Origin: Sindora glabra | Taxonomy: Eukaryota > Streptophyta > Magnoliopsida > Fabales > Fabaceae | Reading direction: 5' to 3' | DNA: 64,000 nt | Assembly (NCBI GenBank): GCA_020226215.1 | Contig: CM035232.1 | Span: forward strand, 18,884,316-18,948,315 | Program-made: the position numbers and the translations under genes | Notes under the pieces: generated by a model | What the model was told of the DNA's origin: nothing | What the model saw: the letters and a program-made list of their open reading frames with translations, nothing else | Databases searched by the model: none | In this document: positions 39,555-51,330 of the stretch, in pieces | How the letters are laid out: each line of letters opens with the position of its first letter | Position numbering within the stretch: the stretch's first letter is position 1

Positions 39555-39590
39555 TGGTGGCAGAATTCTAAGAGCAAGGATTCTCAAGCC

Positions 39591-41230
39591 ATGGGAGGAG
39601 CCAATAGTTCATGTTCGTCTCGATCAACTCAAAATTCAGAGAATAAGAAAACTATAATTAGTAAGATTTCTAAGATCAACAAGATCAGTGATACTTGTAA
39701 GCCCTCTTCTTCTGCTGGGAAGAATCAGAAAGAGAAAGCTAATCATTCCGAGAAGAAGGAGAAAGAGAAAACTAATCATTCAGAGAAACCAACCAAAACA
39801 TCGTACGATGAAACTCCAACATGCCACATCATATGGGAAGGTATGTCATTAAACTTCTGCTCCGCATACTTCAGTAACTTTTGTGCTGCTGATGCCTCGG
39901 CGCGAAAGATTCTTGTACCGGCTATAACATATGCCTTTGCACTTGATCAATCCTACAAAGTTAATTATAACTTTTGATATATTAAAAATTAAAAAATATA
40001 ATTTTCAATAGATATAAACTTTATTAAATTGACAATTGACTTCTTTTTAACTAATCGAGAATATGGACAAGCTTTATAGACGTAGTGTACAAGAATTTAT
40101 TGCCTTCGAAACATTGACGAAAATCCCTTTTGTTTGGGTTCGCTTTAACCACTTCAATATTAGTAAAATTTTTAAAAATAATTCTTACAATTTGTTTATT
40201 TTCTAAATTCACATTTAATACTCTAAAAATTAATTAAAAAAGGTAAATAAAACATTTAATTTTATAATTATTACATCCTTCAAATTTTATAATTAGTATT
40301 ATTGGTTCTTTATTTTTATTTTTAATATAATTATTCCTTCCTCCATTTATTTGTAATATTAAAATTAATTATTAAATTTTATTTTAAAAATATCAAATAT
40401 ATGTTTATCTTTTAGTTATATTAATTTTTTATCATTTATTTTAATATTATATATGAAGAGAGGGATGAACAATTATAATTAAATAATAATAATAATAATA
40501 CAAAATACAAATAATAAAAAATGTAATAATTACTACCTTTATAAATGATGAACTAAATTTTATGTTTATTGAGAAAAGTTATATAAATTATTAATAAATT
40601 TTCTGTAGTTTCATCTCCCTCCCTTTGAGACCTCGGTGGACTTCGGGAGAGCATAAAGCTACCCAAGTCTTTGGCTATTTCACATATAATTTGAGTATAA
40701 TATTTATGTATTTCTACCATTTTTAATACAATTATATGTAATAAAAATGCAATTCGAAATTCAATTTTGGATGCAAAATAATAGAAGATTGTAAATAAAT
40801 ATATAATGATGAAATAAATTTATAAAATTAAATTTAATAAATATAAAAAATTTAAAATTCAATTTCAATCCTCATTTTTCATAATATTTTTATTTTTAAC
40901 AAAAGCCTATGCCTTTTAATTGTGACATATATGCATGAATGAATGTCATGTCTCGTTTTCGTGTCTGATTCAGGCTTTGACAACCCAAGGACTGAACCGA
41001 CGGGTTGGAACTGCGAGTTATGCCAGAAAGATGTTGCATTTTCACCATTTGAAGATGCCGAAGTGGATAACTCTGTCAGAGACTCACCGGAGGATTTTGA
41101 GAAATCCATTCTCCCAGAAGCTTCAGTTCTCCCATGTAATCATGTCTATCACAGCATATGCTTGCAGTTTGCTTCATTTGGAGAGCAGCTCACTGAGCCT
41201 TCTTGCCCCATTTGTTTAAGTTTTCCTTAA
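39591..41230 (+). CDS. Small RING-H2 zinc-finger protein, likely E3 ubiquitin ligase, N-myristoylation signal
   Basis: Two coding exons, 39591-39840 and 40974-41230, with a clean GT-AG intron of 1,133 bp, give 168 aa. The protein starts MGGANSSCSS: Gly2 with Ser6 fits the N-myristoylation pattern, and Cys8 could be palmitoylated, so membrane attachment is likely. Residues of about 10-75 are basic, Ser/Lys-rich and low in complexity, with a KEKANHSEK / KEKTNHSEK repeat. Exon 2 encodes a RING-type finger: NCELC (first Cys pair), then after an acidic insert LPCNHVYHSICL (Cys, His, His, Cys) and PSCPIC (last pair), ending three residues later. This is the C-C-C-H-H-C-C-C order of RING-H2. The family is plant-specific as far as I recognise it; the substrate is unknown. 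There is no neighbour clue to the pathway. Confidence 0.85.
40245..40575. repeat. AT-rich foldback element, family 1 copy b, inside the RING gene intron
   Basis: The left arm (aataaaacatttaattttataattattacatcc) and right arm (aatgtaataattactacctttataaatgatgaactaaattttatgttta) are inversely related. The core ttattttaatattatatatgaagagagggatgaacaattataatt matches copy c near 42.35 kb and, less well, copy a near 36.65 kb. It lies wholly in the intron. Confidence 0.65.
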
Positions 41231-43141
41231 ATTTTCACCTTTACTTGCTTTATATAATCTTTCAGACAACTTCTGATTCATGCAAATCATGTAACTGTTC
41301 TTTTATTTATGTTTTTTTTTTCCACTTATTTTGTAAATTCTTGTCCTGTTTTAAGTGTAAGGAACAACCTTTACCTTTGATTTTTTTAAGCGTAAGAAAA
41401 CCAACAAACCATGCCTTTTCCCTGTTGAACGGGTTGTTTTCATTTGGGGAAAAAAAAAGAAGAAAAAGCTCTATCTTTCTTCCTTAGTTGAGTGCTTCTT
41501 CTGAACTTTTTAGGTAACAAGGGAAAAAAAAAAAGAAAAATATATTCCGTCAAATTATAATCACTTAAGCTAGGGTCACTTTTATTAGTTCTTCAAAAAT
41601 ATTTTTCTCAACATTATAAGCAACAAAATACTAACTAAATTTTTTTTTTTGAAGTAGGTGCCATGAAAATAAAAATAGAATAGCAAAGAAAATAGAGAAA
41701 TATAATGGAATAAGAGAAGAAATTTCTCTTTTATTTCTGAATCTATAAAATTCTTTCACAATTTTTCATATTTGTAGACCTTTTAAACACCAATTGATAA
41801 TGATCACAATTGATAATAATAATTATCTCTAATAGATAATTATCAATTAATGATAATTATTTATTATTGGTTACACTCAGAAATAAAGCTAAATTTAATA
41901 TTACAATAATTAATAGATGAATTAAAGAATGTGATGAATATCCATATAAATATATTTACATCAATAAGTAATCTATTTTAAACAAAAGGGATAAATATAC
42001 TTAATATGAGCTATATTTGGCTAGATACAATATCAGAAACTCAATTTTATATTTATATTCAATTCAACGACTTTTTAAATAAAAGAATTTAGTATCACAT
42101 GAATTAATGTCGACACACATGATTTGCTATTATTATTACATGTCCAATTTTAATCACATTTTTTTAACAGATATAGATTTTTTGATATGATAAAAAAGAA
42201 ATAAAAATTGTATAAATTTAAACGTGCTATCTGTAAATAAAGCTTTTTACTGTGTAAAGTTTGGAGTAAAACCACTTTCAATATTAAAATAAATAAAAAA
42301 TTTGAATTGAATTGTTAAACCTTATCTTAACAATTTTTTTCCTATTTATTTTAATATTACGGGTAAAAAGAGGGATAGATAATTATAAAAAGATAAAAAT
42401 AAATAATTAATAGTATTAATTATAAAATTTAAAAATTATAATAATTACAAGTTTTATAAATAAAGGACGAAAAGTTGTTTACTTTAAAATTTATACTATA
42501 GCAATCAATTTAGTCTGCTAGTTACCAAATAAATAAAGTCAAAATTCAGTCATTATTTAATTCATATTAGAGTATATATATAAAAAATAGATATTAAGTT
42601 ATGTCCAATTAAATACAAATAAACATTTTTAATTATATTATTCTCTCAACTGTTTGATGTTTCTCTCAAAAATCGCATCCTCATTTAACCATGGAAAAAG
42701 TGAAACCGCGTTCAACCGGGAGATTGTGATTAAGTTTGGACAGTTGCACACAGTTCGACAAATTTTGCCCAAATCTAGTTTCCAAGTTCTTTCGTAGAAT
42801 CCATAGTAAGGCTCCTTCTAGTCAAATGGTCTTTTTTCCCCCCATTTCTTAAATTGTTTTATTTTCACTTGAAACTTCTGGATCTGGAAAATCATAAACT
42901 TCACATTTTATATTGCAAAGATAACATATTTACTTACAAGCAGACGAACCGTCCACGAGAGAACAGAAAAATTATTGCTACTACTACTTGACAGATTTCT
43001 AAAAGGGCTCATACTAGGATCCTTCATTAAAACAACTTTTCCAAATCCCAGTGGTTCCCATGGAAGATAAATTAAACTCATGCAAACTGCTGATTAGATC
43101 CATTCTGGCCCATCACAAAACAAGAAAAACATTTAAAACAA
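41231..43141. other. Spacer between two converging genes
   Basis: It holds the 3' ends of the RING gene (plus) and the ASG1-type gene (minus). No gene is seen between them. The interior is AT-rich and includes a partial family-1 foldback at about 42.27-42.5 kb, a CT-containing stretch at 42.7-42.9 kb and poly-A/T runs. Confidence 0.6.
42270..42500. repeat. Partial AT-rich foldback element, family 1 copy c
   Basis: Shares ttattttaatatta(c)...aaaagagggatagataattataa with copy b, then a right arm ataataattacaagttttataaataaaggacgaaa. The left arm is missing or too degraded to recognise. Confidence 0.5.
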
Positions 43142-46100
43142 TTATGAGGCACGACTGTCGCTATCCTCTTCTGATATGTTATACAAGAACTGAGGAAGAG
43201 AAGCAATTCGAGGAAGATGGAGGAGCAATTCTCCAAATGAGTCTTTTCTCGACATGCCCGGAGCTTGTTTGCCACTAGAAACATCCCTTGTATCCTCTTC
43301 AGCATTACTGACATCCATTCTGTTCTTGTCCTGCATGATTTCAGCAGTCTGCGAGTTCTGAACTGATGTAGATCCTTGAGCAGTATTTTCCTCAGTGTTA
43401 AGTGAGTTCTGAACTGCTGCAGGGTCCTTCTGCAGAAGGCAGCAGAGGGAATTCACCCTTGACATGAGTGATTTTTCATCAGAAGCTGCTGTAGACTGAT
43501 TGTCATTGAGAAGATACTGTGCAATGTCATCCAGTATCTCCCGGCATCCCTCTCCTCCAACAGAGAAGTTCGGATTTCCAGCTGTAATTTGCTCTGAAAT
43601 ACAATGTCCAATTTGGCTCATAAAATCACTCATTGACATAGAGGGATGGAGACCGGGCAATTTTATCTGATCCCAATTTCTTGGATCCTTGGAGTCAATT
43701 TCAGAACTTCCATTCCCTTCAATAGCAGAAAAGTCAGTTACTTGTATTTAAAAAACAAACGTGGCAAATTAATTCAATGAAGGTCACCACATTACACGTG
43801 CAACTATGAAACAAAGGTTAAGCTTTAGAATATCTAAGAATTCCAATTTTGAAATCAGATAGTGGTTAGTTTTAGTTCATTATGCCAATTTCTTACATTA
43901 GTATTTGTCTTTACCTTCCCAATCACAGTTTTTAATTCATATTAAAATACAAATTGTCTTTAAGACTTATGTTTACAGCTGCTTTGATTCATAAACTCAT
44001 GCAATTCAAATAAACCACACATGACCAATGGCAGATCCACATCCAAAAATACTCCATCGATCTATACTCAAGTCTCAAAGTGACACCTCATTATTTCACA
44101 GATAACTGTACGATTAACGAATAATGACTTCAGCAATGATATCCAAAAGCAACTTTGTGCCTAGCAATTTCATAAACCACAAGATGCATTGCAATTGTAA
44201 ACACAAAAGATCCAGCTCCTCCAAACGTTATGGTACACGTGGCAGTGTTCTAATTCCACTTTTCATTTATCTTAGGGGGAAGGATGGGGGATTGGGGAGA
44301 GAAGGGGAGTGGATTGATGGAAGCAGTACAGAAAAGGGAAAAATAAACAATGGTCAAATTCTTTTTGTTACCTGAACAGGGGGAAGGAGCATCCTGGGGC
44401 CGAGAATCAAAGGTAATTCCAGAAGGATCATTGTGTTCAATCTGAAATGAAGATGTTTGGGATGCATGTGGTGATCCTATATCCTGGAAACAAGAATTGG
44501 CAGATCCTTTACCGCTGACTTGATCAGGATCAGGATCCTTCAAATCATCCAAGTCCTCAATAGCAGATGGTCGTGCATCAAAAAATGGTGAATCCAAATT
44601 AATCTCTGGCTGTTGGCTTAAGAAATTAAGACGCATGTCACACTGGACAAGCTTTTCAAAATGCTTGCTCAACAAACCATGTGGGCATTGCAAAAAATGC
44701 TGCCTATAAAAGCACAAGATGGAGTCACCCAGCTGTCAAGAATTTATAACTATAGGAAAATGCGATCTAAAAACAAGTCTATCTTCAGTGAGAACTCAAA
44801 CTAAAAAATTGGTGGCAAGACTTCTGAATGCAGAACCAATGACAGTCATATAGAATGTTGCTTAAGTATTATAATACTACTGTCTATTTTATGATAAATC
44901 AATGAGGCCCTTCTGTGAATTATGAATTATCAGTGTGTGACAGTGAAAAAATAACATACCTGTGTTTACCAGCTTGTCCATTAGTAAAATCTGCTGTTGC
45001 CTGCCATAATGTATGCTTTCTCGGCTGAGGGTTGGTCTCCTTGAAGAAAAGAGGCTGCCTCGCCAACTGCATCACACAGAAACTCACCAATGGCTCACTG
45101 AACTATGACACATTCATATTTTATGGACCATCACATCTTTAAGAACTAATCAAAGGGAACTAAAAATGAGAGGATAATGGGGATTAACTTACCACAACAG
45201 TCAATGTGCTGGGTCCATTGTCAGGACAATTTGCCTTGAGGGCCATGATATCTGACCACTGGATTTCTATCTTACTCTTCAACCCGCCCTCAAGAACTTC
45301 CCAGACAAGCTTATGTTTTGCAAAGTAACACTTTGCTACTAAATCACCCTCATATCTTGATTTATACTGTAAATTAAAAAAGAAAAAAAATTAGCCATGA
45401 CAAATCAATTTGACAATCTAGTTTTCCCTAAAATATCAGTAGCATGTAGTATCTCGAAAATACCTCCCAAGAACCAATCCTTAAAAGTGACGCTGGGAAA
45501 TTTGAAGCCTTAAGCTTGTCACCACTACTTGATGCACCAGCACCCCTACCCTCCCTTTTAACCCCAGAACTTATATTTTCATCTTGTGTATTAGGAATAG
45601 ACACATTCCCTTGAGAAAGCTTCATTTGAATCAAATCTAACAGTGAAGGGCTCTTCCTCAGCTGCAAACCCAGAGGGCTTGGCTCATCGAGTATATTGAA
45701 TTGAGAAGAAGAATTGACGGATGTATCAGTCGATGCACCCCATTGCTAATCAGTTGGTGAGACCATTCAAAAGAAAGAAGCAGCTTAATATAATAAACAT
45801 TAAACTGTAAGCATATAGAAGCAGAAATCCTCAGCAAGAAAGTAAAATTAGTATTTTTCCTAGTGCTGGTAATCAAACTTCAACTCTACTATCTCAGCTT
45901 TATAACTTGCCAATGATCTCCGAGTGTAAACAAATTTACAATGAACACTGGTCTTAAGGGAAAATCGCATATTCCAAACGATCATACTTACATATGCATT
46001 ATACAACAAAAACTCGTTGAGTATGGATCAATCTTCCATACTAGATTTACATTTTGTAAAGGAAGACTGCCAATCATAGCCACTCGATATTTGATTATGG

Positions 46101-46511
46101 ATCACATATAACCAAGGCCAGACAACAACTAAAGAATATAGAGTTATCAGGAGTCCCCCACACGCATAAACAAATACAAATATATTTCCATGGCAATACT
46201 AAATAAATTTTACTCCACAATCACAAGAGCAAATTGGCTCTTCAAAGTTGCATAATAAAAATAAAGACAACAAATGATCTTCCCGCAGTCCATTAAAAAA
46301 TTTCAGAAATGTTTGCCAGCAACCAACAACCATGAACATTCAACTGATCACATACCTCTTGCAAAGCAGAGGACGGCTTGGAGCGCTTGTTCGCGGGGCC
46401 ATGCTCTTCTTCTAGAGGGTCTTCGATCTCCAACTTCACTGGTACCTTGTCACAACAAGATGCAGTTTCAAGGTCTGAACGCAGATTCCCCGATTTCATC
46501 AGCTGAACCAT
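43142..46511 (-). CDS. ASG1: ASG1-type plant protein (ALTERED SEED GERMINATION 1 / At4g30780-like)
   Basis: Six coding exons on the minus strand, in transcript order: 46511-46356, 45745-45464, 45366-45193, 45066-44960, 44703-44372 and 43740-43142. All junctions are GT-AG and in phase, giving about 549 aa. The start is MVQLMKSGN (ATG at 46509-46511), with no in-frame ATG upstream. The N-terminus carries a DPLEEEHGPANKRSKPSS block with a basic cluster that could be a nuclear signal. Next come LRKSPSLLDLIQMKL and the family core FPASLLRIGSWE, then KSRYEGDLVAKCYFAKHKLV, IEIQWSDIMALKANCPDNG and HTLWQATADFTNGQA. The C-terminal third is Ser/Asp-rich, ending DSRAS. I recognise no enzyme motif. Some databases label relatives as a helicase, but I see no Walker motifs. 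In Arabidopsis ASG1 is linked to seed germination and stress responses. Assignment rests on remembered similarity plus neighbourhood (see findings). Confidence 0.75.
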
Positions 46512-47967
46512 CAACTTTTCCAAAAAAGAGACACAGAGAAACAAAGGAAATGCAAGGATTCAAATGAATCCGAAGATCGGAGCAACAAAGCAGAAAGGAG
46601 CCGTGATCGAAAATTCGGAGATTCCGAAAACCCTAGAAGAAGGCAGTGGAGGCGATGTTCGATGATTGGTTGGGGGAGATAGCCTACAACCGCAATCACG
46701 TGAAATATCGGCGCGTGACAATGGGTACCCTGATTTTCTTATTTGACGAAAATAGCCTTCCCTTGGAGTGTTGTGAGTGTGACGTGGAGGATTCCTTGAA
46801 CGTGGTTGGTCTTGTAATATGGGTGAAGGTTGTCTGGAAATACGCTGGCAGACACGTATGAATTAATGGATAATATTATAAAATATACGTGGGACCCGTG
46901 CTTGGCATAAAATGACGACGAGGTTGGTTTGGCTCGAAAGTCGAAACGTGCAGCCGGATCTAGCATCAGCTTGTTACATATGAGTCCTGATGTTGACACG
47001 TAGATTATAATGGAATCGCCAAGGAATAATGAGTCATTTTGATTTTGATTTGATGTTCCAAATAGAAAATATCTATGGCCAAAAAAAAAAATTAGAAAAT
47101 ACCCACCTCCATCTCATATAATTTTAAGTTAAAAATGGTTGAAATTTTCATATAAACTAGAGTTCCATTCGGTTAATTTTAGTTAAAGGTTCGTTTGACA
47201 TCCAAAATTTTTTTAAAATTAATTTCATTTAAATAATTTCAACTTAATTATAAATAAACTTAAATAATTAAAAATTTTATCAAAAATTATTATTATTTCA
47301 ATTCATTGGTAAATAAATTATTTTATTTAGAATAAATTAAAAAATTCATAAAATTTAATTAAAAATAAATTTAATAATATCACAATAATTACAATATTAG
47401 AAGGAAAGCAAATTTTTTATATAATATATATTTTAAGTCAAATAAAATAAATTTTAATAAATTTTTTACTAAATTTAATAAATTTCATACTAATATAATT
47501 AAAATATTAAAATAAGAATTATAAATAGAATAAAATCCTTTTTTCTTAAAGTCAAACACAATTTTAAAAAGAAATCTTACTTTTATCTATTCTAAACAAA
47601 GGATGAAAGTAATAAATTTTCCCGCTCTTCTCTTTCTTATCTACTTAAAATTTTATAGAAATAGCAAGATAAATAAGACGGATAGTAAGAATAATTTTGT
47701 GTAAACAAAAACAAATTTGTGAAATTAACATACATTAATCTTGTGTTAATTGATGTTGGAACCTTGACAAATATTATCAAACTGAATATGGTTCAAAACT
47801 AGATTAAATTTAGATGAATATTTTTGAAATAAAAAAACACAGACCCCAATTGAAGTTCTCTGCTTCAAATAAACTGTGAGATCTTCTTCCCCAGTGGGCT
47901 TCAAATGTCACGGATCATCACACCAAACCAGGTAGACATGCTCGACTAAAATTTGCAAATGCAGACT
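46512..47967. other. Spacer upstream of the ASG1-type gene
   Basis: The part next to 46512 (to about 46.75 kb) is 5' leader and promoter of the minus-strand ASG1-type gene. From 47.1 kb the sequence is AT-rich repeat-like DNA. From about 47.85 kb it becomes the 3' end of the plastid L35 gene. No further gene is seen. Confidence 0.55.
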
Positions 47968-50183
47968 CTATTTAGCCTTTCTGTTTACTTTCAGATATGG
48001 CAAGGCTCCAATCACATTGTCACAGTCACTTCTGCTCCCTGGATGCTGTGAATGACAATAAGAAAGAGTTAAGAATGAGGAAGCAAGTCCCACGGAATCT
48101 CCGGTAATTCTGACTTCTTCAGGTCCAATGCCATCATTTTAGTAAAATTCAAATGACATAATGGAACCATTCTACACTACATTTTCTGCCATTTTAGTAA
48201 TCTAATTACCGGATTTCTATATGAAGTCTAGTTCTCTTGCAAAAAAAATCTAATAGGCAGTAGGAACCCAGATGAGTTCATTTGATAAGTACATAAAATG
48301 CTTGTGAGCAAAGGAACACAGATAACATCATATTAACATGGTGAAATCCTGGTTATACCAACACAGTTGACTAAAATTGAAGTATTCAATTTGTATCAAT
48401 TTTATCATTGAAGTAAGATTTATATTAATTTGATCTCTAAAGTTTTAAGTTCAATTAAAATTTTAATTTCTACTAGGAGGAGTAAAATTTGTATCAATTT
48501 AAACCCTATGAGAATTAAAACTTCACTTAGGCTTAAAACTGCAGATATCAAATTGATACAAATCTTAATTTAAAAATGAAATTGATACAAATTGAATATT
48601 TTAAAAATTAAACTAGGGTTTAGTCAAGTTAATCCATTGAAATACCAACTTGACTGCAGCAGCACAGAATCACCCAATCTAAGTGCCTATAGAGCATATC
48701 AGCCAATAACTGAAGGAAAATTAAGCAAACAGGATCAAATTGCAAGCATAATTGGTGATTAGCTAAAAGAAGGCCACTCAAAGTCACAGAGTTATAGCCT
48801 ATGCATCCTATGCTAAAAATAATCAACTGTAATCCGCAGCCTTTTTAAGCTGTTTAACAGACCAAGCTAAATGCTTATAATGAGATAAGACATCTCCGTA
48901 TTCTACCTAGTAATCGAATTCCTAGTTTTGGATGTTTATGTTTTTATGAATCACTTACGTTTTTATGTGTTTTTAATCTACTTGATAACGGAGCTGAATT
49001 CTTTTAGATGTTTATGTCTTTATAAAATAAAATTCAAATCAAAAACACCGCCACACCCATGATGAATTACTCAGTATAAAATTGAGATTGATTTATGTCT
49101 TTGTGATCAGTAAAAGAAGCATTACCCTTTGGCACTTAGCGGCTGTTATAACTGAAATGTATCCCCTAAGAAAGAAACATACTTTCCTTCAAAGCATTAC
49201 AAAAACATTCACATAAAACATCGAATCAGGCTATCTAATATCTGATAATTCACAGGGAAAAATAAGAAAATATTAAACTTCATTGACAATGAAAACAGGC
49301 TAGAGTATGTAGATGTCATAAAACGTAATCCTACCATTTTTGAGAGTCGTAATTTCCTTTTGGTGTTCTTCTTAGCCAGTAAATGCTGCTTACCAGCTCT
49401 CCTACGCACTATTTTTCCCTGAACTGTAATTCTGAACCGCTTTGCCGATGCCTATTCATTTAAGTGCAATTCAAAGAATAAGGAAATCCAATTGTCAGAA
49501 ATACCCACACACAATCAATTCCCATCTATTTAATTGCCGCATATATCATATAAATATACAATATGCTCCTCTTAAGGATATGTTCACCCCAATCAAGCTT
49601 ATCAACAACCAACAAAAGGCTAAAAATCAATAGTGAGAGTAATTTACACTGCATGATGTTTATCTACCGCAAAGCTAGGATACTATTTCGGCAACGCTTA
49701 ATGTTACGATATTTCATTATTTTCTTGCATTTTTTAACCAACAAAGCAAATAGGAAGTGATAGAATGAAACACCATTTCACAAAAGAGAAGCTTGCGAGC
49801 CAGAAAGAGAAGATGACCTTGTGAGTTTTCATTTTGTAGCCTTTAGCAGTTACAATGGTAAGAGAGCGGAATTTCCGAGGCTGAGAAACAACTGTGGATT
49901 GCCTTTGAGGAAGAACTGAGCCAAATCCACAAATGCTGCTTGCCGAAGAGAGTTTTAGTGAATTCGCCTTGTTGAAAGGTGCGAAATGAATGGAAACATA
50001 GGATGCACGAGGAGGAGGAAGGACAAGGAGATGACATCTGAAGCCAAACACTGCGTCACCGTCGCGCACGCCATCGATTAAAGGGTATTTGTGCCTTCGT
50101 GTGAGGTTCTGGTACGATTGTGGCCATGAAGCCGGAACGCCGGGGATAAGGGCGCGGAAAGACGAGCAGTTCTCAAGCTTCAA
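47968..50183 (-). CDS. RPL35: Plastid 50S ribosomal protein bL35, transit exon lacks in-frame ATG
   Basis: Three coding exons on the minus strand: (open frame) 50183-49818, 49451-49335 and 48045-47968, with GT-AG junctions in phase. The mature part is unmistakable bL35: TAKGYKMKTHK, then ASAKRFRITVQGKIVRRR, AGKQHLLAKKN, KRKLRLSKM, then HPGSRSDCDNVIGALPYL and KVNRKAK at the end. This small basic protein belongs to the large subunit of the chloroplast ribosome. Upstream of TAKGYKMK there is a Ser/Ala-rich stretch (NKANSLKLSSASS...) that fits a plastid transit peptide. The open frame, however, runs back to a stop just before 50183 without any ATG. An ATG at 50037 opens a Ser/Cys-rich frame that is out of phase by one base. 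The 5' end given here is therefore only the limit of the open frame. A small indel, a missed upstream exon or a non-AUG start are all possible. Confidence 0.9.
48367..48627. repeat. Foldback (MITE-like) element in the last intron of RPL35
   Basis: The 261-bp block is an imperfect inverted repeat. The left arm TTGACTAAAATTGAAG...TATTCAATTTGTATCAATTTTAT is mirrored by the right end ...AAATTGATACAAATTGAATA...GGGTTTAGTCAA. The inner arms also pair (aaagttttaagttcaatt against cttcacttaggcttaaaact). The ends are TTGACTAAA/TTTAGTCAA. It has no coding capacity. It lies between exons 2 and 3 of the plastid L35 gene. Confidence 0.75.
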
Positions 50184-50387
50184 TCCTTTCGGCTATTGAC
50201 AGCTGAGGACGCTACGCATGCATAGTCTGTGATGCACAGGCAGGGTGACAACAAGTAAAATTCGCCTTCATTTTTTTTGTTCTTGAAAAAAAAAAGCTAC
50301 TTTTGTTTCGTTTATTTAAATTTCATTAATTAGGACATTTCCGTAGCATTATTACTGCAACCAAAATCATTTCCCTTTCGTTTGCCA

Positions 50388-50872
50388 CATTTAAAAATAA
50401 TAATTCATTTCATTTCATTTAAAAAAATTAATTTTATTTTATTTCTAAATGAATTTTTGTGTAGAATAAATTATATAAAATATAATTTTATTTCATTTTA
50501 AAATAAAATTTTTTGTTTGAAATTTTAATTGAAACATGTGAAATTTATTTTAAATATTTATATTTACAATGTTATCCTTAATTTAATAGAATAATAAACT
50601 CTCTTCCACTAGAAGATAAAATTCCAACAAAAATTGTCCAATAAAAATGATTTGAAAAGTTAAAAGTAGAATTATCCAATAAAAATATTACATTTCAAAT
50701 GAAATAAAGTCTCAATAAATCCTAACTAATTTGATAGGATTTCAAAATAACAATTATGTAAATAAGACAGAATTTATAAATGATACAAAATCTAATAAAC
50801 TTTAAATCCAAATATAATAATTTAATAAAAATCATTTGAAAATAAAATGAATTCTTATTTTTAAATATACCA
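50388..50872. repeat. Foldback element upstream of RPL35
   Basis: The left end catttaaaaataataattcatttcatttcattt is inversely repeated at the right end (aatcatttgaaaataaaatgaattcttatttttaaatat). Arms continue inward with many mismatches. It is AT-rich and non-coding, about 200 bp upstream of the L35 open frame. Confidence 0.6.
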
Positions 50873-51074
50873 AAATCAGTGTCCTGTAATTTTCAACTCT
50901 AACACGACAACACCACATAGCAGATGGCTCGAATGAAGGAAAATACCTAGTGGCGCTTGCATGCAAGACAGATGAACAGAAAATAATTGTCTCCTACAAG
51001 TCAGAAAATCAACAGATTTAACACAAAACATAATGTGAATCTACACGAGAAAAATACTTTGACCTTAATCAAAA

Positions 51075-51330
51075 TGATGAAAAGAAAAAAAGACTAAAGA
51101 TTCAAATCAAATAATATATAATAAAGTGTTTTATCATAAAAATATATTTTGATCAAATTCAAACGACAAAAAGACTTATGACAATTACATTAAAATGAAA
51201 CTTTTTCTATCATTTATTTTTCAACTATTTGAACTTAATCACAATATATTTTTTTATTATAAAATACTTAAAATATTTCATATTATTTTATTTTATTTAA
51301 TTCAATCCTATAATCATCTTTTAATCAATG
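51075..51330. repeat. Second foldback element in the L35-NUP43 spacer
   Basis: The left arm (agattcaaatcaaataatatataataaagtgttttatcataaaaatatattttgatcaaattcaaa) is imperfectly complementary to the right arm (tttgaacttaatcacaatatatttttttattataaaatacttaaaatatttcatattattttattttatttaattcaatc). The loop is about 70 bp. It is non-coding. Confidence 0.6.

Larger units (their letters stand above)
34914..39590. other. AT-rich spacer between ATG11 and the RING gene
   Basis: The first few hundred bases are ATG11 3' UTR and downstream sequence. No gene is seen in the rest. It contains TA microsatellites, a foldback element at about 36.4-36.8 kb and a further AT-rich repeat at about 37.8-38.4 kb. From about 38.52 kb the sequence becomes less AT-rich (ctccgaagggctctttaccgg; ttgccccctctgattctgctttcgcctcc), which may be the upstream region or a non-coding first exon of the RING gene. 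Confidence 0.5.

Noticed and set aside
43051..46861. Plus-strand open frames across the ASG1-type gene
   Set aside because: They lie opposite exons whose phases and conserved motifs fit the minus strand.
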